Assembly: GCA_034440575.1 (NCBI GenBank)
Contig: JAOTOL010001634.1
Coordinates: 669,001-733,000 of the forward strand
Source of the DNA: Imbricaverruca yamaguchii
Taxonomy: Eukaryota; Arthropoda; Thecostraca; Neoverrucidae
Length of the DNA: 64,000 nucleotides
Direction of reading: 5' to 3'
The notes beneath the pieces were generated by a model. It was not told the DNA's origin, did no database searches, and was given only the letters and a program-made list of their open reading frames with translations. Below, piece by piece: positions 33,701 to 44,325 of this stretch; position 1 is the stretch's first letter; each line of letters starts with the position of its first letter. The position numbers and the translations under genes were made by a program.

Positions 33701-34557
33701 TTAACCTGTCCCGACTGGGGGGTCTTCTACCCCCCTCCCCTCAGGTTTTTCGCGGATAGCGGACGAACAGCGCCCGGCAGCGCGACCAAATGTGGCATAC
33801 CTTTTCCCAGATCAATTTGACACGCTGATTCAAAATTTTTAGGTCAGGTCATCTAGGGTCAACAAGTTATTTCAAGTCAAGTGAGGCCACTTCCAAAAAA
33901 GTTAAACCAGTCGTCACGTTTTAACGGATGCAGATATTTTAATGAAACCTTCAGCGTTTGCTTATCTTTACGAATGCAACAAAACGCAGGAGATAAATTT
34001 TTATTTTTTCGTTTTTGACTACATGTACATTTTGCGTATTTGCCAAATTGCAGTTCAAATAGAAGATTCTGGCTAAAGTAAGCATTTTTATCATTTTTAT
34101 AAGGGCAAGTTGACTTCCAACAACGTTTCTCAGACTGCTCTACCCATTGGAAAAGGAAAATTAAAGAAAACTGGAAAACTAAAAAAATTAAATAAAAGAA
34201 TAATAAAAATTGTATTTTGGGGGGCCGAAAAAAAATTATAGTTATGGTCAATTTCGCTGTCCTTTTCTCATTTCAAATAAATTTTGTTTTTCATATATCC
34301 CTCAAAATGAACTCCCCAGAGTCAAAAACATAATGTTAGTCGTGAAAAGTCGTGAAAATCTAACCACCTGGTGACGTCACTTTTGGGGAAAAATTGTTTT
34401 GGAGGGTGGAGCCGAACCCTACTCGTCGAGCGCTTTCCGATGACACCTCTTTCGTTTTCGTGCAATGCTTAGTTTGGATTTTAGAGGGGGTCTTCAACCG
34501 CCTCCCCCTCCCCGAGACGGGGTGCGAGGATTTGACCGGAAAGACAGCGCGGGTTAA
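33701..34557 (-). mobile_element. piggyBac-like MITE (family 1), copy 1
   Basis: It has TTAA at both ends: TTAACCTGTCCCGACTGGGG on the left and GACAGCGCGGGTTAA on the right. It is the reverse complement of the copies at 35614, 47389 and 60519. Shared interior landmarks are CATTGGGTAGAGCAG, AACGTTGTTGGAAGTCAACT, TTAGCCAGAATCTTC, TTAAAATATCTG and GCTCGACGAGTAGGG. TTAA target duplications and CCC/GGG just inside them are characteristic of piggyBac elements. There is no transposase; the 124-codon frame at 33877-34251 is low-complexity Phe/Lys and not conserved. Confidence 0.85.
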
Positions 34558-34675
34558 TTTTGCTGTAGACTACGTAATATGGAAGTATGACCACTTCGGT
34601 CCAAAACAATAATATTTTGGAGTTAGTACCTTTGATATTGATGACAGCTGTATCAAAGGTAGAGCTGTCATCATT

Positions 34676-35076
34676 CAGCATACCTTCTATCTACATGCCA
34701 CAACCGTTGTGATGTCATTCCGAGCGAAAATATGTAACCAGGACACATTCGTATATTTTACCATAGCCCTATAATGGGGAAGCCATGACCTGCGCCCTGA
34801 CCCAAGGTCAATGCTACGAAAAAAACGGATGTACATATTATGGTCCCTGATGAGATCATGAGATGTTATAAGTTTGAAATCAATCGCCAAATTAGTGTGG
34901 AAGTTATGCCACCTAAAACTCCGAGTGTAGTCGGGTCACTTCGCCTGACCTGGTGACCTGACCTGAAATGACCCAGGATTAAAAATGTATGAGGATATGC
35001 GGAAAAGACCAATGAATAGCTATGTCAGGTTTGGCCTTGCTAACCCGATTAGTTTGGCGGCAAATGAGGAAAAACT
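34676..35076 (+). mobile_element. Fragment of TTAA element family 2
   Basis: From CAGCATACCTTCTATCTACA through TTAGTTTGGCGGCAAATGAGG this 400-bp piece matches the right two-fifths of 8904-9940 in the same orientation (CCATAGCCCTATAATGGGGA, GAACTCCGAGTGTAG-like and GAGGATATGCGGAAAAGACC landmarks). Its right TTAA end is missing. It lies between the two inverted family 1 MITEs. Confidence 0.8.
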
Positions 35077-35613
35077 ATTTGCCGCCAATCTTTTGAAGTT
35101 GATTCTTACGATGCGTTGCCATAGCATTAATGCTAAACTTTCATGAAAAGGGGGACCATACCCCTCCCCCTCCTCTCTTTCCACACTTACGATATTTACT
35201 CGTCTTGCCGATGCCGGTGGATTCAGGAACGCTGTAAGTGGCCAGGGCAGTAGCATATCCAAGGGGGATAAAAGAAAACAAACATTCTCTGTGTGGGATA
35301 TTGTTATGTCATATCCAGATCCCACCGCATCCAGATATGATGAGTATTATTCTAATTGGCATTCATTTACATACCACTCGAGCCGACTCAAAACAGGCTG
35401 GTTGTACCCACACTTCGAGGTGAAGGCGAAGACAAACATTTTCCTTCGCATGTGGTGATTTTAGCATTATTTATATGTTGCTGCTTGGTAAATAATGCAT
35501 TTAAGACAAGTTTTGTTCCATATGAAAAATTCAGAAAAGTCCCGCCGTTCATCGGCCACTTGCTATCCAAGATCACTTGCACATGACTCGCTGCCCAAGA
35601 TCATCGCGCCATG

Positions 35614-36444
35614 TTAACCCGCGCCAGCCCCGTCTCTCCGGTCAGATCCTCACGGAGGATCTGCCTCTCCGGTCTCTGGGACGGAGCGGACAGTGACCCC
35701 CCTCTAAAATCCAAACGAAGCGTTGCACGAAAACGAGAGAGGTGTCACCGGAATGCGCTCGACGAGTAGGGCCCGGGTCCACACCGAAACAATTTCCGTC
35801 AAAAAGTGGCGTCACTAGGGGGCTAGATTTTCACGACTCTTCACGACTTGCATTATGTTTTTGGCTCTGGGGAGTTCATTTTTGGGATAGTAAAAAATAT
35901 TTGGAATCAGAAAATGAGAGCGAAATCGACCAGGGCCATACGATTGTTTGGCCCACAAAAAAAAATCAAACATTTTTTTAATTTTCGAAATTTTGAGTTT
36001 CAAGTTTCCTTCAAATTTCCTTTCCTAATGGGTAGAGCAGACCGAGAAACGTTGTTGGAAGTCAACTTGCGCCCATAAAAAATGCTTACTGTAGCCGGAA
36101 TCTTCGATTTGAATTCTAATAGGCAAATATGTAAAATTTATAAGCAGCCAAAAACGGAAAAATGGAAACTTCCTCTCATACGTTTTGTTGCATCCCTAAA
36201 GATAAGCAAACGCTGGAAGCTTCATTAAAATATCTGTATCAGTTAAGGCGTGATGATTGGTTGAACTTTTTTGGAGGTGACATCACTTGACCCAGATTAA
36301 CTCGTTTGATATAACATGTCAAATTAATGTGGGAAACGGTATGCCAAATTTCGACGTGCTGCCTCGTGCTGTTCGTTCACTATCCGCGAAAAATCTGAGG
36401 GGGGGCGGTTGAAGATCCCCCACCCCCGGTACTGCGCGGGTTAA
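35614..36444 (+). mobile_element. piggyBac-like MITE (family 1), copy 2
   Basis: It begins TTAACCCGCGCCAGCCCCG and ends GTACTGCGCGGGTTAA. The interior has all family landmarks (GCTCGACGAGTAGGG, GGGTAGAGCAGACCGAG, ACGTTGTTGGAAGTCAAC, CATCACTTGACC). It is oriented opposite to the copy at 33701-34557, so the two form a 2.7-kb inverted pair around the family 2 fragment. No coding capacity. Confidence 0.87.
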
Positions 36445-37324
36445 TGCAAGGAGTTCTTTAGACACTAGTGTCGCTGAAGTAGTTTTATTATACACCAGTG
36501 CCATCATTATCTGCAACAAATGGACATTGCCCTAACTTAAAGACATCGTTGCGAAGTCATTTCATCTTTAATAAAATTTGGCAAATATAGCTGCGGGGTC
36601 AGTTGATCAGGAATACCTTCAGTGAAACGAGCGATAAATTTTGAGGAGGTTCCAGGGGGGGGTATTTTTAGTTCGCACCATTCTTTGATCAAAATATCCA
36701 ATTCCACATGCGACCACATCATGCTTCCTGCGTTCCCCATGCTTAAGCGATACGGAAATCCATGAACACGACAACCTTATAACAAAATTGACAAATACTA
36801 ACGACCATCATACTGGAGTCTAAGTGGTATCAGCTGATATAGACATCATGTATATATCGATCACAGGTGGGACAAGATTTCTAGATAGCATACGTCCCTT
36901 GTTTTTGACAATTATCTTCAATATTTTTTATCTAGCGGCCGAAGCCGCCATGCGACCCAATGGCATGCTTGCAGTTCGAACATCCGCCGCTAGGTGGAAA
37001 CGTGCGTGTGTGAGTGAATTTTGCCAGCCTGCCACCGTGTGGTGAAATAGGCTGGTTGAGTAGCGTAGGGTAGGAGGATGAATCCGAGGTGGAGGTTTAG
37101 TAGAGTAGTCGAGCAGTGGTGAAGTAGCGTTGAGATGGTCTTGAAGAGTAGAGCTGAGGTAGTCCGGATCGATTGAAGATGTAAAGCTGGTGCAGTAGAG
37201 TTGTTTGAGGAGCCGGAGATGATGAAGTCGAGAGAGAGAGTTAGTCCGGTCGGTGCCACATTGGGGTATGGGGTGTAGTGGGGGGGGGGGGGGGAGTCGG
37301 GTCATCGCCAGAATTGAACATTTC
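36445..37324. other. Spacer without a supportable gene
   Basis: Open frames are short. From about 37030 to 37250 is a purine-rich plus strand (GAGGTGGAGG, GTAGAGTAG phrases) that gives long minus-strand frames of low complexity. A pure G run follows at 37280-37294. It may include the 3' flank of the neighbouring LINE. Confidence 0.45.
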
Positions 37325-37477
37325 AAGAACATATATATATCTTCTTTTTTTTCTCTTCTTTTTTTTCTCTTTTTTTGTAACGTATCTTTTTTCTCTTTTT
37401 TCCCGTTTTCCTGGTTTTCTTCATTTTCTCTCGTTTTTTTAACATATATTTTCCATTTTTTCTCTTTTTCCTTTTTT

Positions 37478-38335
37478 TCACAATTCTTCCTTAATGCGTG
37501 TAGTTTTGAGAAAGTGGAAGAGGTGTTCGTGTAATGCTGGATGGTCGTCGTTGAGGAGCGTAGTGAGGTTCAGTGGGATGTTGTTCGTGGTGCAATAGTT
37601 TGTGATATGTTGTCTTTGGTTGTTGTATTTGGTGCAGTATATGAACATGTGTTTGACTGTGAGTGTGTGGCGGCAGGTAGTGCATTGTGGTCGTGGTTGA
37701 TTGAGTAGGAGGTATGAGTGTGTGAGTGCTGTGTGTCCTATGCGTAGTCGTGTTAGTGTCCGTTCTCTTAGTCTGGTGTTTTGGTTGATGGAGTGCCAGT
37801 GTTCGTGTTTGGGGTGTATTTCGTGTAGCTGTGTTGTTACTGTATCCCATGTTTGTTGTATGTGTTTGTTGATGGCCTGTCGTATTGTGGGATAGTAGTC
37901 GGATTGTGAATAGGGGCATTGTGTGATTTGTTGGAGTGTTGTGGCTATGTTTGCTTCTGTGTCTGCGTGTTCGTTGCCATGTATTTTTGTGTGATTTGGG
38001 ATCCAGAGAAGTGTTGACCGTTGTGGTATGGTGAGTTGTTTGTGGATGCGTAGTATTTCGGGTTTGAAGGTGTGTTTGTATTTGGTGTGGGGTGTTATGC
38101 TCTGTAGTGCTGATCTTGCGTCTGTGGCTATGATGTGTTCAATTTTGGTGTTGTAGATGGTGCAGTATGCCGAGAAGATTGCGAATAATTATGCTGTGTA
38201 TGTGGATGCTGTGTCGTGCAGACGGCCGCGTAGGATGACACGCGGCGGCGCTGCGTTGGTGTACAGCACCGCCGCTGCGCCCGTCTGCTGTGCATGTGAT
38301 TTGGAGCCGTCTGCATATATGATGTTGTAGTTGGC
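37478..38335 (-). pseudogene. LINE RNase H domain and zinc knuckle
   Basis: The frame reads IIYADGSKSHAQQTGAAAVL (first catalytic Asp), then a stop TAA at about 38192 in the spot where the catalytic Glu region is expected. It goes on ATDARSALQSI (Asp), LLWIPNHTKIHGNEHADTEA (last catalytic His/Asp region), LRIGHTALTHSYLL and QCTTCRHTLTVKHMFIYC, a C-x2-C-x7-H-x4-C knuckle, and ends EEL-stop. The RNase H is thus recognisable nearly end to end. The in-frame stop is the clearest lesion. Confidence 0.82.
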
Positions 38336-38530
38336 GTACTGTGCTGTGAATTGTAGGAATAGTTGTTGTATTTCTGCGTGTGTGTATGTGTTTTTTAGCT
38401 TGTCAATGAGGAAGTGTGTGTTGGTTGTCGGCTGTTTCCACCATGCGATGGGTTGTGGGTGTGGTGTTGTCGTTGGAAGTGTTATGTCTAGTGTGTTAGG
38501 GTGTCGGTGTATGCGACAGCCTATTGTGGC

Positions 38531-39725
38531 TTATAGTCGTGAGGAGTTCATGAGTTGGTGTCTGCGTGCTGTGCGAAGTTTTAGTGCCTGTGTGCATGGG
38601 TGTTGTTTCGTGAGTTGCGTTTTGTAGTGGTATCTAAGTAGTGCTTCTGTACGTCTGTGCTGTAATTCTGGGGTGTGGTTGTATATGTGAAGAGCGTGAG
38701 AAGATGAGGTGGTGTAGGCTCCTGTGACTATTTGAAGAGATCGTCGCTGAATAGAATCTAGAATTTTGAGGTTTGATTTAGCTGCGTTTTCAAAGAGTCG
38801 GGATCCGTACTCCAGAATTGGCCGAATGAGTGATTTGTAAAGAGTCAGAAGTGTGTTTCGGTCGGATCCCCAGTGTGTGCCAGAAGGTGCTCGTAGTATG
38901 TTGATTCTTTTTGAGGCGCCTTTTTGTATGTTTAGGAAGTGTGGCCGAAAAGTTAGTCGTTGGTATAATGTGATACCTATAAATTTTGTTGTGGTGACAA
39001 AGGGAATGGGTGAGTTGTTTATTTTTAGTTGTTTATCATACCTTTGGATTTGAGTGGTGCTATATGGAGGTTTAGTGTGGCAAGTTTGTTGTTGAGTTCT
39101 GTTAGTGCGTGTTGTTGTACTGTTAGTGCGTGTGCTGGTGCTTTTGTTGATGTCCATAATACTATGTCGTCGGCGTAGACTGCAATTGTGATCGAAAAGT
39201 TGTCGGTGACAGCAGAATTTAGGGCTAAAATGAAGAGTAGGGGACTGAGAACTGAGCCTTGCATTAAACCGGTGGTGGGGAATTTGGTGTCTGAGGTGTG
39301 GGGCCCAATTTTTACTTGAAAAGATCTGTTGAGTAGATATAAATGGAGGTAGTGCATCAGTCTGCCTTGTATGTCGATGTTGTGTAAGTGTTGTAATAGT
39401 GCTGTTATGTTGATGGTGTCATAGGCTTGTTTTAGATCCCGGAAGACGGCGGTCGTGGAACGTCTCCTGGCCGCCGCTTCCTGGATGTTTGTGATAAGGT
39501 AGGTGAGATTGTCTAAACATGATCGATTGGGAAGGAAGCGTGATTGAATAGGAGATTTTAAGTGTTGGGTTTGAATGATATAGAGGAGGCGTTTTTTTTA
39601 ACAAGACGTTCGAATAGTTTGTGGAAGCAGCTAGTGAGGGCAATAGGGCGATAGGAGGTGCAAAGAGTTGAGTCTGTGTTTGGTTTAGGTATGGGCAGGA
39701 GAGAAGCGTGTAGCCAGGATTGTGG
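38531..39725 (-). pseudogene. LINE reverse transcriptase
   Basis: Fragments in successive frames give SWLHASLLPIPKPNTDST, SYRPIALTSCFHKLFERLVK (RT motif 1-2), FRDLKQAYDTI (palm A; the usual pattern is F-D--KAFD), MQGSVLSPLLFILALNS (motif B) and AVYADDIVLW (motif C with both Asp). The thumb follows: IKFIGITLYQRLTF-like, then LYKSLIRPILEYGSRLFENA. An A-run shifts the frame after LVKK, and the joins between ORFs show at least two further frameshifts. This RT would copy LINE RNA at the nicked target in a live element. Confidence 0.85.
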
Positions 39726-40228
39726 GTATGTATGTATGGTCCATGCGGTGTTGTAGGTGTTGAGTAGTGTGTGCAGTGCTGATGTTGGTAGGTGTTTGAA
39801 GAAAGAGTAGTTAATGTTGTCCGGTCCTACACATGTGTTACCTGTCTGTGTGATTGCTAATTGTAGTTCTGTAAGTGTAAATCTAGTGTTGTAGAGGTGT
39901 TTGCGTGTGTGTTTGATTGGGGGTGGGGGGTTTCGTGCCAGTGTAGATGATCTAAGATGGTAGTGGTCTGCGAATATGTTTGCTATTGTTTGGGGGTCTG
40001 TTGTGATGTTGTTGTTGTGTCTAAGTGTGATGGCTTTGATTGGGTGGTCATTGTCGGTGTTGAAATGTTTTCAGAAGTGTCCAAATTTCGCCTAGAGGTG
40101 TAAATCTATTAAATTTAGTGCTGAATGTGTTCCAAGAAGTCTTTTTTGCGTCTTTGATGATGGTCTTACATTGTGTTCTGAGTTGTTTGTATATTGCTAG
40201 TGTGTCTGGTGTGCGGTGTCTTTCGTGT

Positions 40229-40712
40229 CTATGGCCGTGCGTGATTCCTCGCGCGGATCGCCCGGTGGCAGTCATCATTCCACCAGGGAGCCGCGCGAGG
40301 TTTGTGTTGACGTCGTGGTTTTGTTTGTGGTATGTGTTGGTGTGCTGTGGTGATGAGTATGTCTGCGAATTGTTCTGGTGATAGTTGGGGTCTGTGGGCT
40401 GTTTGGAGTGCTAAGGATTCTGAGAAAGGGTTCCAGGAGGCTTTTTTGAGGGTCCACCGGCCAGACTGGGGATTAGGGAGGCCGGTGGTAGGGATTTGGG
40501 TGAAGGTAATGGTAATGGGTGCGTGGTCACTGAAGTGTGGGTCAGGGTCGGACGTCCAGGATAGGGTGAGGGCTATACGTGAAGAGGCAAATGTGACGTC
40601 TGGGGTCGTAGGGAGGAGGGATCGGATTGGTGGTGGAAACGAAACGCCAGCAGTAGTGTGGCCGCGCATGCCCCCTATCGTTGCCGCTGGTAAATCCGCA
40701 ATTGCGGGGTAA
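40229..40712 (-). pseudogene. LINE endonuclease C-terminus
   Basis: The frame reads IADLPAATIGGMRGHTTAGV, SRIALTLSWTSDPDPHFSDH then API. SDHxPI is the last catalytic motif of the APE-like endonuclease that nicks target DNA. The domain's N-terminal two-thirds is missing: beyond about 40712 the similarity ends, consistent with 5' truncation on insertion. RPAAPWWNDDCHRAIRAR-like sequence follows, a usual linker to the RT. Confidence 0.8.
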
Positions 40713-41399
40713 ATAATTTTGACTGAGAGACTGAAGTGAATGTACTTCCCATATGCAAAGGAATATTTACAAACTTACGATAGATTTGTATCGGTCCGAG
40801 AAGCATATACAAAATTGCTCCCTTTCCAAGATGGGAGATGTGTGAAGGTAGCCACACTGTGCAGACGACTGCAAGTGGAACTATTTATCAGAATCAAAGT
40901 AATTATTTTTGTTATATTATCACTTAGAGCAATGATTGATATGGTTCATGTACTGGACTCCCGTTGGATGTGGAAGGATTTTCGAGTATTTCCGGAGTAT
41001 AAGCTTATCCGATGAAGACCCCTTTTCAATGGAGAATAAGCGTGCTTTTGATAGGGTCCCATTAGGCACTTTGAAAAGGTTCCTTTGCACCCACTCGAAT
41101 TTTTCAACCAAAGGCGTCCATATGGAAGAAAAGGGCACCGCTTGGAAAAGAAGGCGCCCCTTCGAGAAGGACCGAGTGCATCCCGCCCCCTCGAATCTTT
41201 CGGTCAGAGGTGCCCCACCAGGTGCTTTCGCAGCGGCGCCGCTCTAAATAAGTGCCAACCATGACAATTCCCGGATCTAGCCCTGATTACACAACATTGC
41301 TCTCTCGCGAAATGAAATCCTGCTGGTTATAAAATAGTGCGCATTCACATGTGGTTTCTCTCGCAAATTTCACAACTTCCGTTGAACCATTGTGGAAAG
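40713..41399. repeat. Spacer with degenerate GGCGCCCCTT repeat (about 40980-41250)
   Basis: Phrases AATGGAGAATAAGCGTGC, AAAAGGTTCCTTTGCACCC, GAAAAGGGCACCGCTTGG and GAAGGCGCCCCTTCGAGAAG follow at about 30-60 bp spacing. They are the inverted wording of the array at 21240-21640 (GCGCCTCTGG, GTGCACTCGG). No exon is supportable. Confidence 0.5.
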
Positions 41400-42200
41400 C
41401 TTGTACAGATCATCAATGTGGCAGTGTCAATTTGAAATCAGCGATGAGAGCGCTGTCTTAATAGGTAATGACAGATTTCTTGGGGGCACTCCTGGTCATA
41501 TAGGATGGGTCCCAGCTATCACAACGGATGCAAATGAAGAAATATTTGATCCTCCTATTCTTAGTCACTCAATCATTGTACACACATCGGAACTTCGACG
41601 CGTTTGAAAATATTTCAGTGTCTCCAACAATCTGATAACTTACAAGACATGTCGAATGACACCCACATAACTCAAATCGAAGTCACAGCGACGAAATGCG
41701 AGGAATTTGAAGAGCTAAAGCCAACTATTGACATTGAGGCTCGACCTGACATGCACCGGGTTAAAATGTTTCTCGAGGGTTCCCCACGGGCTATCTCTTG
41801 ACACCAAACATGGGCAGCTTTGTGAGAAAACGAAGAAGCGCGGCGAAACCGAAGAAATGAGTTCCACCTTTGACTTTGCAAAATAATATCATTTCTGAAC
41901 GGCTGGCTAGAGTACCTCACGACACGTTGAATGACACATACGTGATGTAAATTGAAGACATAGCGACGAGGCGCGAGGATTTCGAGCAATTTAAGCTAAA
42001 CTTCGATATCGTGGTTTGACATTGACATGTCCTGGTTTGAAATGTTGCACGAGGTTCACCACGGGCTTGCCTGATACCAGATGTGGGTAGATAAAGGCGA
42101 AGAAAAAAATGCGAGGCAACCGAATAAATCGTTTTGACGTTTGACCTTTGAAATTAGTTCGATTTCATGACGTTATAATACGGCAAAAACCACCTCGCAT
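41400..42200 (+). repeat. Dispersed composite repeat, copy 1
   Basis: It starts GGCAGTGTCAATTTGAAATC. It has an open block with FLGGTPGHIGW and ILSHSIIVHTSELRR, then two or three tandem units of about 200 bp that read ITQIEVTATKCEEFEELKP and MHRVKMFLEGSPRAIS. The same layout occurs inverted at 59560-61745. It may be a satellite-forming part of a larger mobile element; I recognise no family. Confidence 0.65.
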
Positions 42201-42259
42201 AACAGCCACTTGGTGTAAATTGAACCATAGAGACGAGTCGCTTCATCTATGCCTCATCC

Positions 42260-42455
42260 ACCGCTGTCTGGAATTTGTGTGTCCTCACCATCAGGTTGGC
42301 GCGAATCAGGCGGTGCCTGTTTTGACGTTGAGGTGTCTGCGACTCACCATGACTGAGTATCCGTTTGCAAGGCGGTTCATCTCTTCCAAACTACAGCTGA
42401 ACTCAATCGGCAACATCTTCGCGCTGCATTTCCCTCTGTATTGGGTCATTGGCGT
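42260..42455 (+). repeat. Dispersed repeat pair, member 1
   Basis: GTGCCTGTTTTGACGTTGAG, GAGTATCCGTTTGC and GCTGAACTCAATCGGCAACATC match the reverse complement of 49750-49925. On the minus strand both members can be read as GKCSAKMLPIEFS-like peptide, suggesting decay of a common coding or mobile sequence. Confidence 0.6.
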
Positions 42456-42549
42456 ACCGAGGGTGATGCCCCCCCCCCCCTTTCCTGAGAAGCTTTGGGT
42501 CGCCCAAGAATCACGCATGGTTCGGAAAAATTGCACCAGGCTCCCCAAT

Positions 42550-43285
42550 AATCCAGCTTGGACCCACAAAAATCACATTGCGGACCCATGAATTTTCCGT
42601 AACCCCAAGATATCGGGCTCGGGGCTCAAAATTGAAACCGGGACCCCTGAAAATACTGACTTGAAAAATACTGAAAATTGAAACCGGGCCGAAAAATGTG
42701 GCGCCGGGGGTCACGAAAAGTCGCGCCTGTGCCCCCAAAATCACGCTGGAGCCTCAAATGGTCGGACCGATGCCCCTGTAATTCACGCTTAGAACAGGAA
42801 GTCTCGCCGAGACCCTATAAGTGACACCAGGGCCCAAAGAGCAGGACCGGGCCGATCTCCTGAAAATCGCGCTGGGCCCACAATATGCCGGACCTGGGCC
42901 CATAAAATCGCGCTTGGCCCGAAACTTCGCACCTGGGCGTCTGAAAATCAAACCTCAAGCCCAAAAAAGCCGTATCGGGGTCTGTGAAAATCGCATTGTC
43001 CCTGAAAATAGAAGCCAGATCCACTAAAAAAACCCTCGTTGTGGCTCTCAAAATGACGGGTCCGAGTCCCTCAATATCATGTTGGGTTGTTAAAAAGTTC
43101 GTGCTTAGGCCCCGGAACACCACGCTGTGGGCCCACAAAAAGTCGTGCCGGAGATCCTGAAAATCACAATGGGATCACAAAATGTCAGACAGGGGCTCCT
43201 GAAAATCTTGTTGAGCCTGGGGTACCAAAAAGTCGCGTCCAGATCCCTTAAAATAAAGCTACGGGCTCGACAGGTCGCACCATGA
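42550..43285. repeat. Degenerate tandem repeat, GGGCCCCTGAAAATCGCG-like unit
   Basis: About 25 imperfect units of 25-32 bp follow the pattern GGGCCC-TGAAAATCGCGCTG. They alternate between AAAATCGCGC and AAAAAGTCGTGCC forms. The array resumes at 43500 after a SINE, so it was once continuous. Confidence 0.75.
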
Positions 43286-43291
43286 TTCCAG

Positions 43292-43479
43292 TTTTTTTTT
43301 TAAATTGTGTATCGGTTGCTTCACGACGCATTGTATGCACACTCAGGGCTACTGGCGCCGCCCACACTGTTTCGCCGGTGGGCCGCGGGATTGGGGAATA
43401 CCCCGGGGTGTGCGAGTTGAACCCAGACCTTTGATACCCGAAGCTCAACACCTTAACCACTCGGCCATCCCCGCACACC
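43292..43479 (-). mobile_element. tRNA-derived SINE (Ser/Leu-type head)
   Basis: On the minus strand, GCGGGGATGGCCGAGTGG begins a tRNA-like head with A box TGGCCGAGTGG (43467-43457) and B box GGGTTCAACTC (43424-43414), the internal RNA polymerase III promoter. A GC-rich body (CCCACCGGCGAAACAG, GGGCGGCGCCAGTAGCC) follows, then an A run (43301-43292). The head resembles tRNA-Ser/Leu (GAGTGG-TTAAGG) but lacks a proper 3' acceptor stem, so it is a retroposon and not a tRNA gene. It splits a degenerate tandem array. No clear target duplication was found. Confidence 0.8.
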
Positions 43480-43485
43480 AGGGTA

Positions 43486-44075
43486 CCAGAAATCTCATCT
43501 GGACCAGCCAATAAAAGGTCAGGGCAATGCTAAAAAATTCCAATATGGAAAATCACTGCCAACAATTTCCCAAAAAGCCCACAAGGCGTGTTAGCCTCCC
43601 TAAAAACGTGTCGAGGCTACTAAAACTTCCGTTAGGGATCCCAACAAATGTCGAAGGTGCCACATAGATCGCACTTGGACCAAAAAAAAGTTACGTCGTT
43701 GTTCTTGAAAATCACATCTGTGCCCAAAAAGCCGCGCCGGAGCCCCCACAAGTCGCGGATGATTTATAAAAATTCGAAGAGCACAGGGAATATTACTCTG
43801 TGGTCACAATGCGTCGGGCCCCGGAAGAGAAGCGTGTCGGGGCACTGGAAAAATAATCATGGGAAAACTGAAGAAAATTCTGGTCAGGGCATTAAAAATT
43901 TATCTCGGAGCTCACCAAAATCGGCGTCGATGGCACCAAATAAACGCAGCACTGACCCAAAAATCGCATCGGTACCCGATAAAAATCAGGCCGGAGTCCT
44001 AAAAAAAGGAGAGATTTCGAACAAATGAACACGAAAAATATTGCTGATATGGAAGATTTTTGACAAAAAGGCAAT
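43486..44075. repeat. Degenerate tandem repeat, second half of the SINE-interrupted array
   Basis: Phrases such as GACCAAAAAAAAGTTACGTC, TGAAAATCACATCTGTGCCC, AAAAAGCCGCGCCGGAG and CCACAAGTCGC continue the pattern of 42550-43285. The only long plus frame here (43648-44028, Lys/Ser-rich) is a by-product. Confidence 0.7.
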
Positions 44076-44239
44076 AGACCTCTAAAAAAAGCAATGCTGG
44101 AGTTTCAAAAATGTGCAAATTTCAGTCAGATTTGGCAAACGGTTTTGAGCTATAGCCTCCTGCATTATTTTTAGGTCAACTATTATGGGATGGTTTGACG
44201 ATGGATATCTCATGAACATGAAGGGGAAACGGTGGAAAA

Positions 44240-44243
<4 letters not shown>

Positions 44244-44325
<82 letters not shown>
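44244..44325. repeat. (TA)n microsatellite
   Basis: A pure TA run of about 80 bp, followed by two TATATGTACATATATAT blocks to about 44380. Confidence 0.97.

Larger units (their letters stand above)
37325..40712 (-). mobile_element. Decayed LINE with endonuclease, RT and RNase H (I/R1/Jockey-like)
   Basis: Read on the minus strand, this 5'-truncated non-LTR retrotransposon has, in order, the end of an apurinic endonuclease (SDHAPI), a reverse transcriptase with an intact YADD box, an RNase H domain and a CCHC-type knuckle, stopping at 37478. The plus strand from 37325 to 37477 is T-rich with many T runs, as expected for a 3' A-rich tail on the minus strand. LINEs of the I, R1, LOA and Jockey groups carry RNase H; which group this is needs a tree. 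Frameshifts at an A-run (about 39590) and elsewhere, and a stop within RNase H, show it is dead. Confidence 0.85.

Noticed and set aside
33877..34251. 124-codon minus-strand frame as a transposase or membrane protein of the MITE
   Set aside because: It is a Phe/Lys/Ile-rich low-complexity frame not kept open in the other three MITE copies.
36928..37332. 134-codon minus-strand frame as a LINE ORF extension
   Set aside because: It lies beyond the LINE stop and T-rich tail region and is low-complexity Thr/Ser/Leu from a purine-rich plus strand.
43405..43479. tRNA-Ser/Leu gene on the minus strand
   Set aside because: A and B boxes are present, but the 3' acceptor side does not pair properly and the sequence runs on into a body and A tail, as in a SINE.
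43648..44028. Lys/Ser-rich 126-codon frame as a basic protein
   Set aside because: It is a by-product of the AAAA-rich degenerate repeat and its residues follow the repeat spacing.
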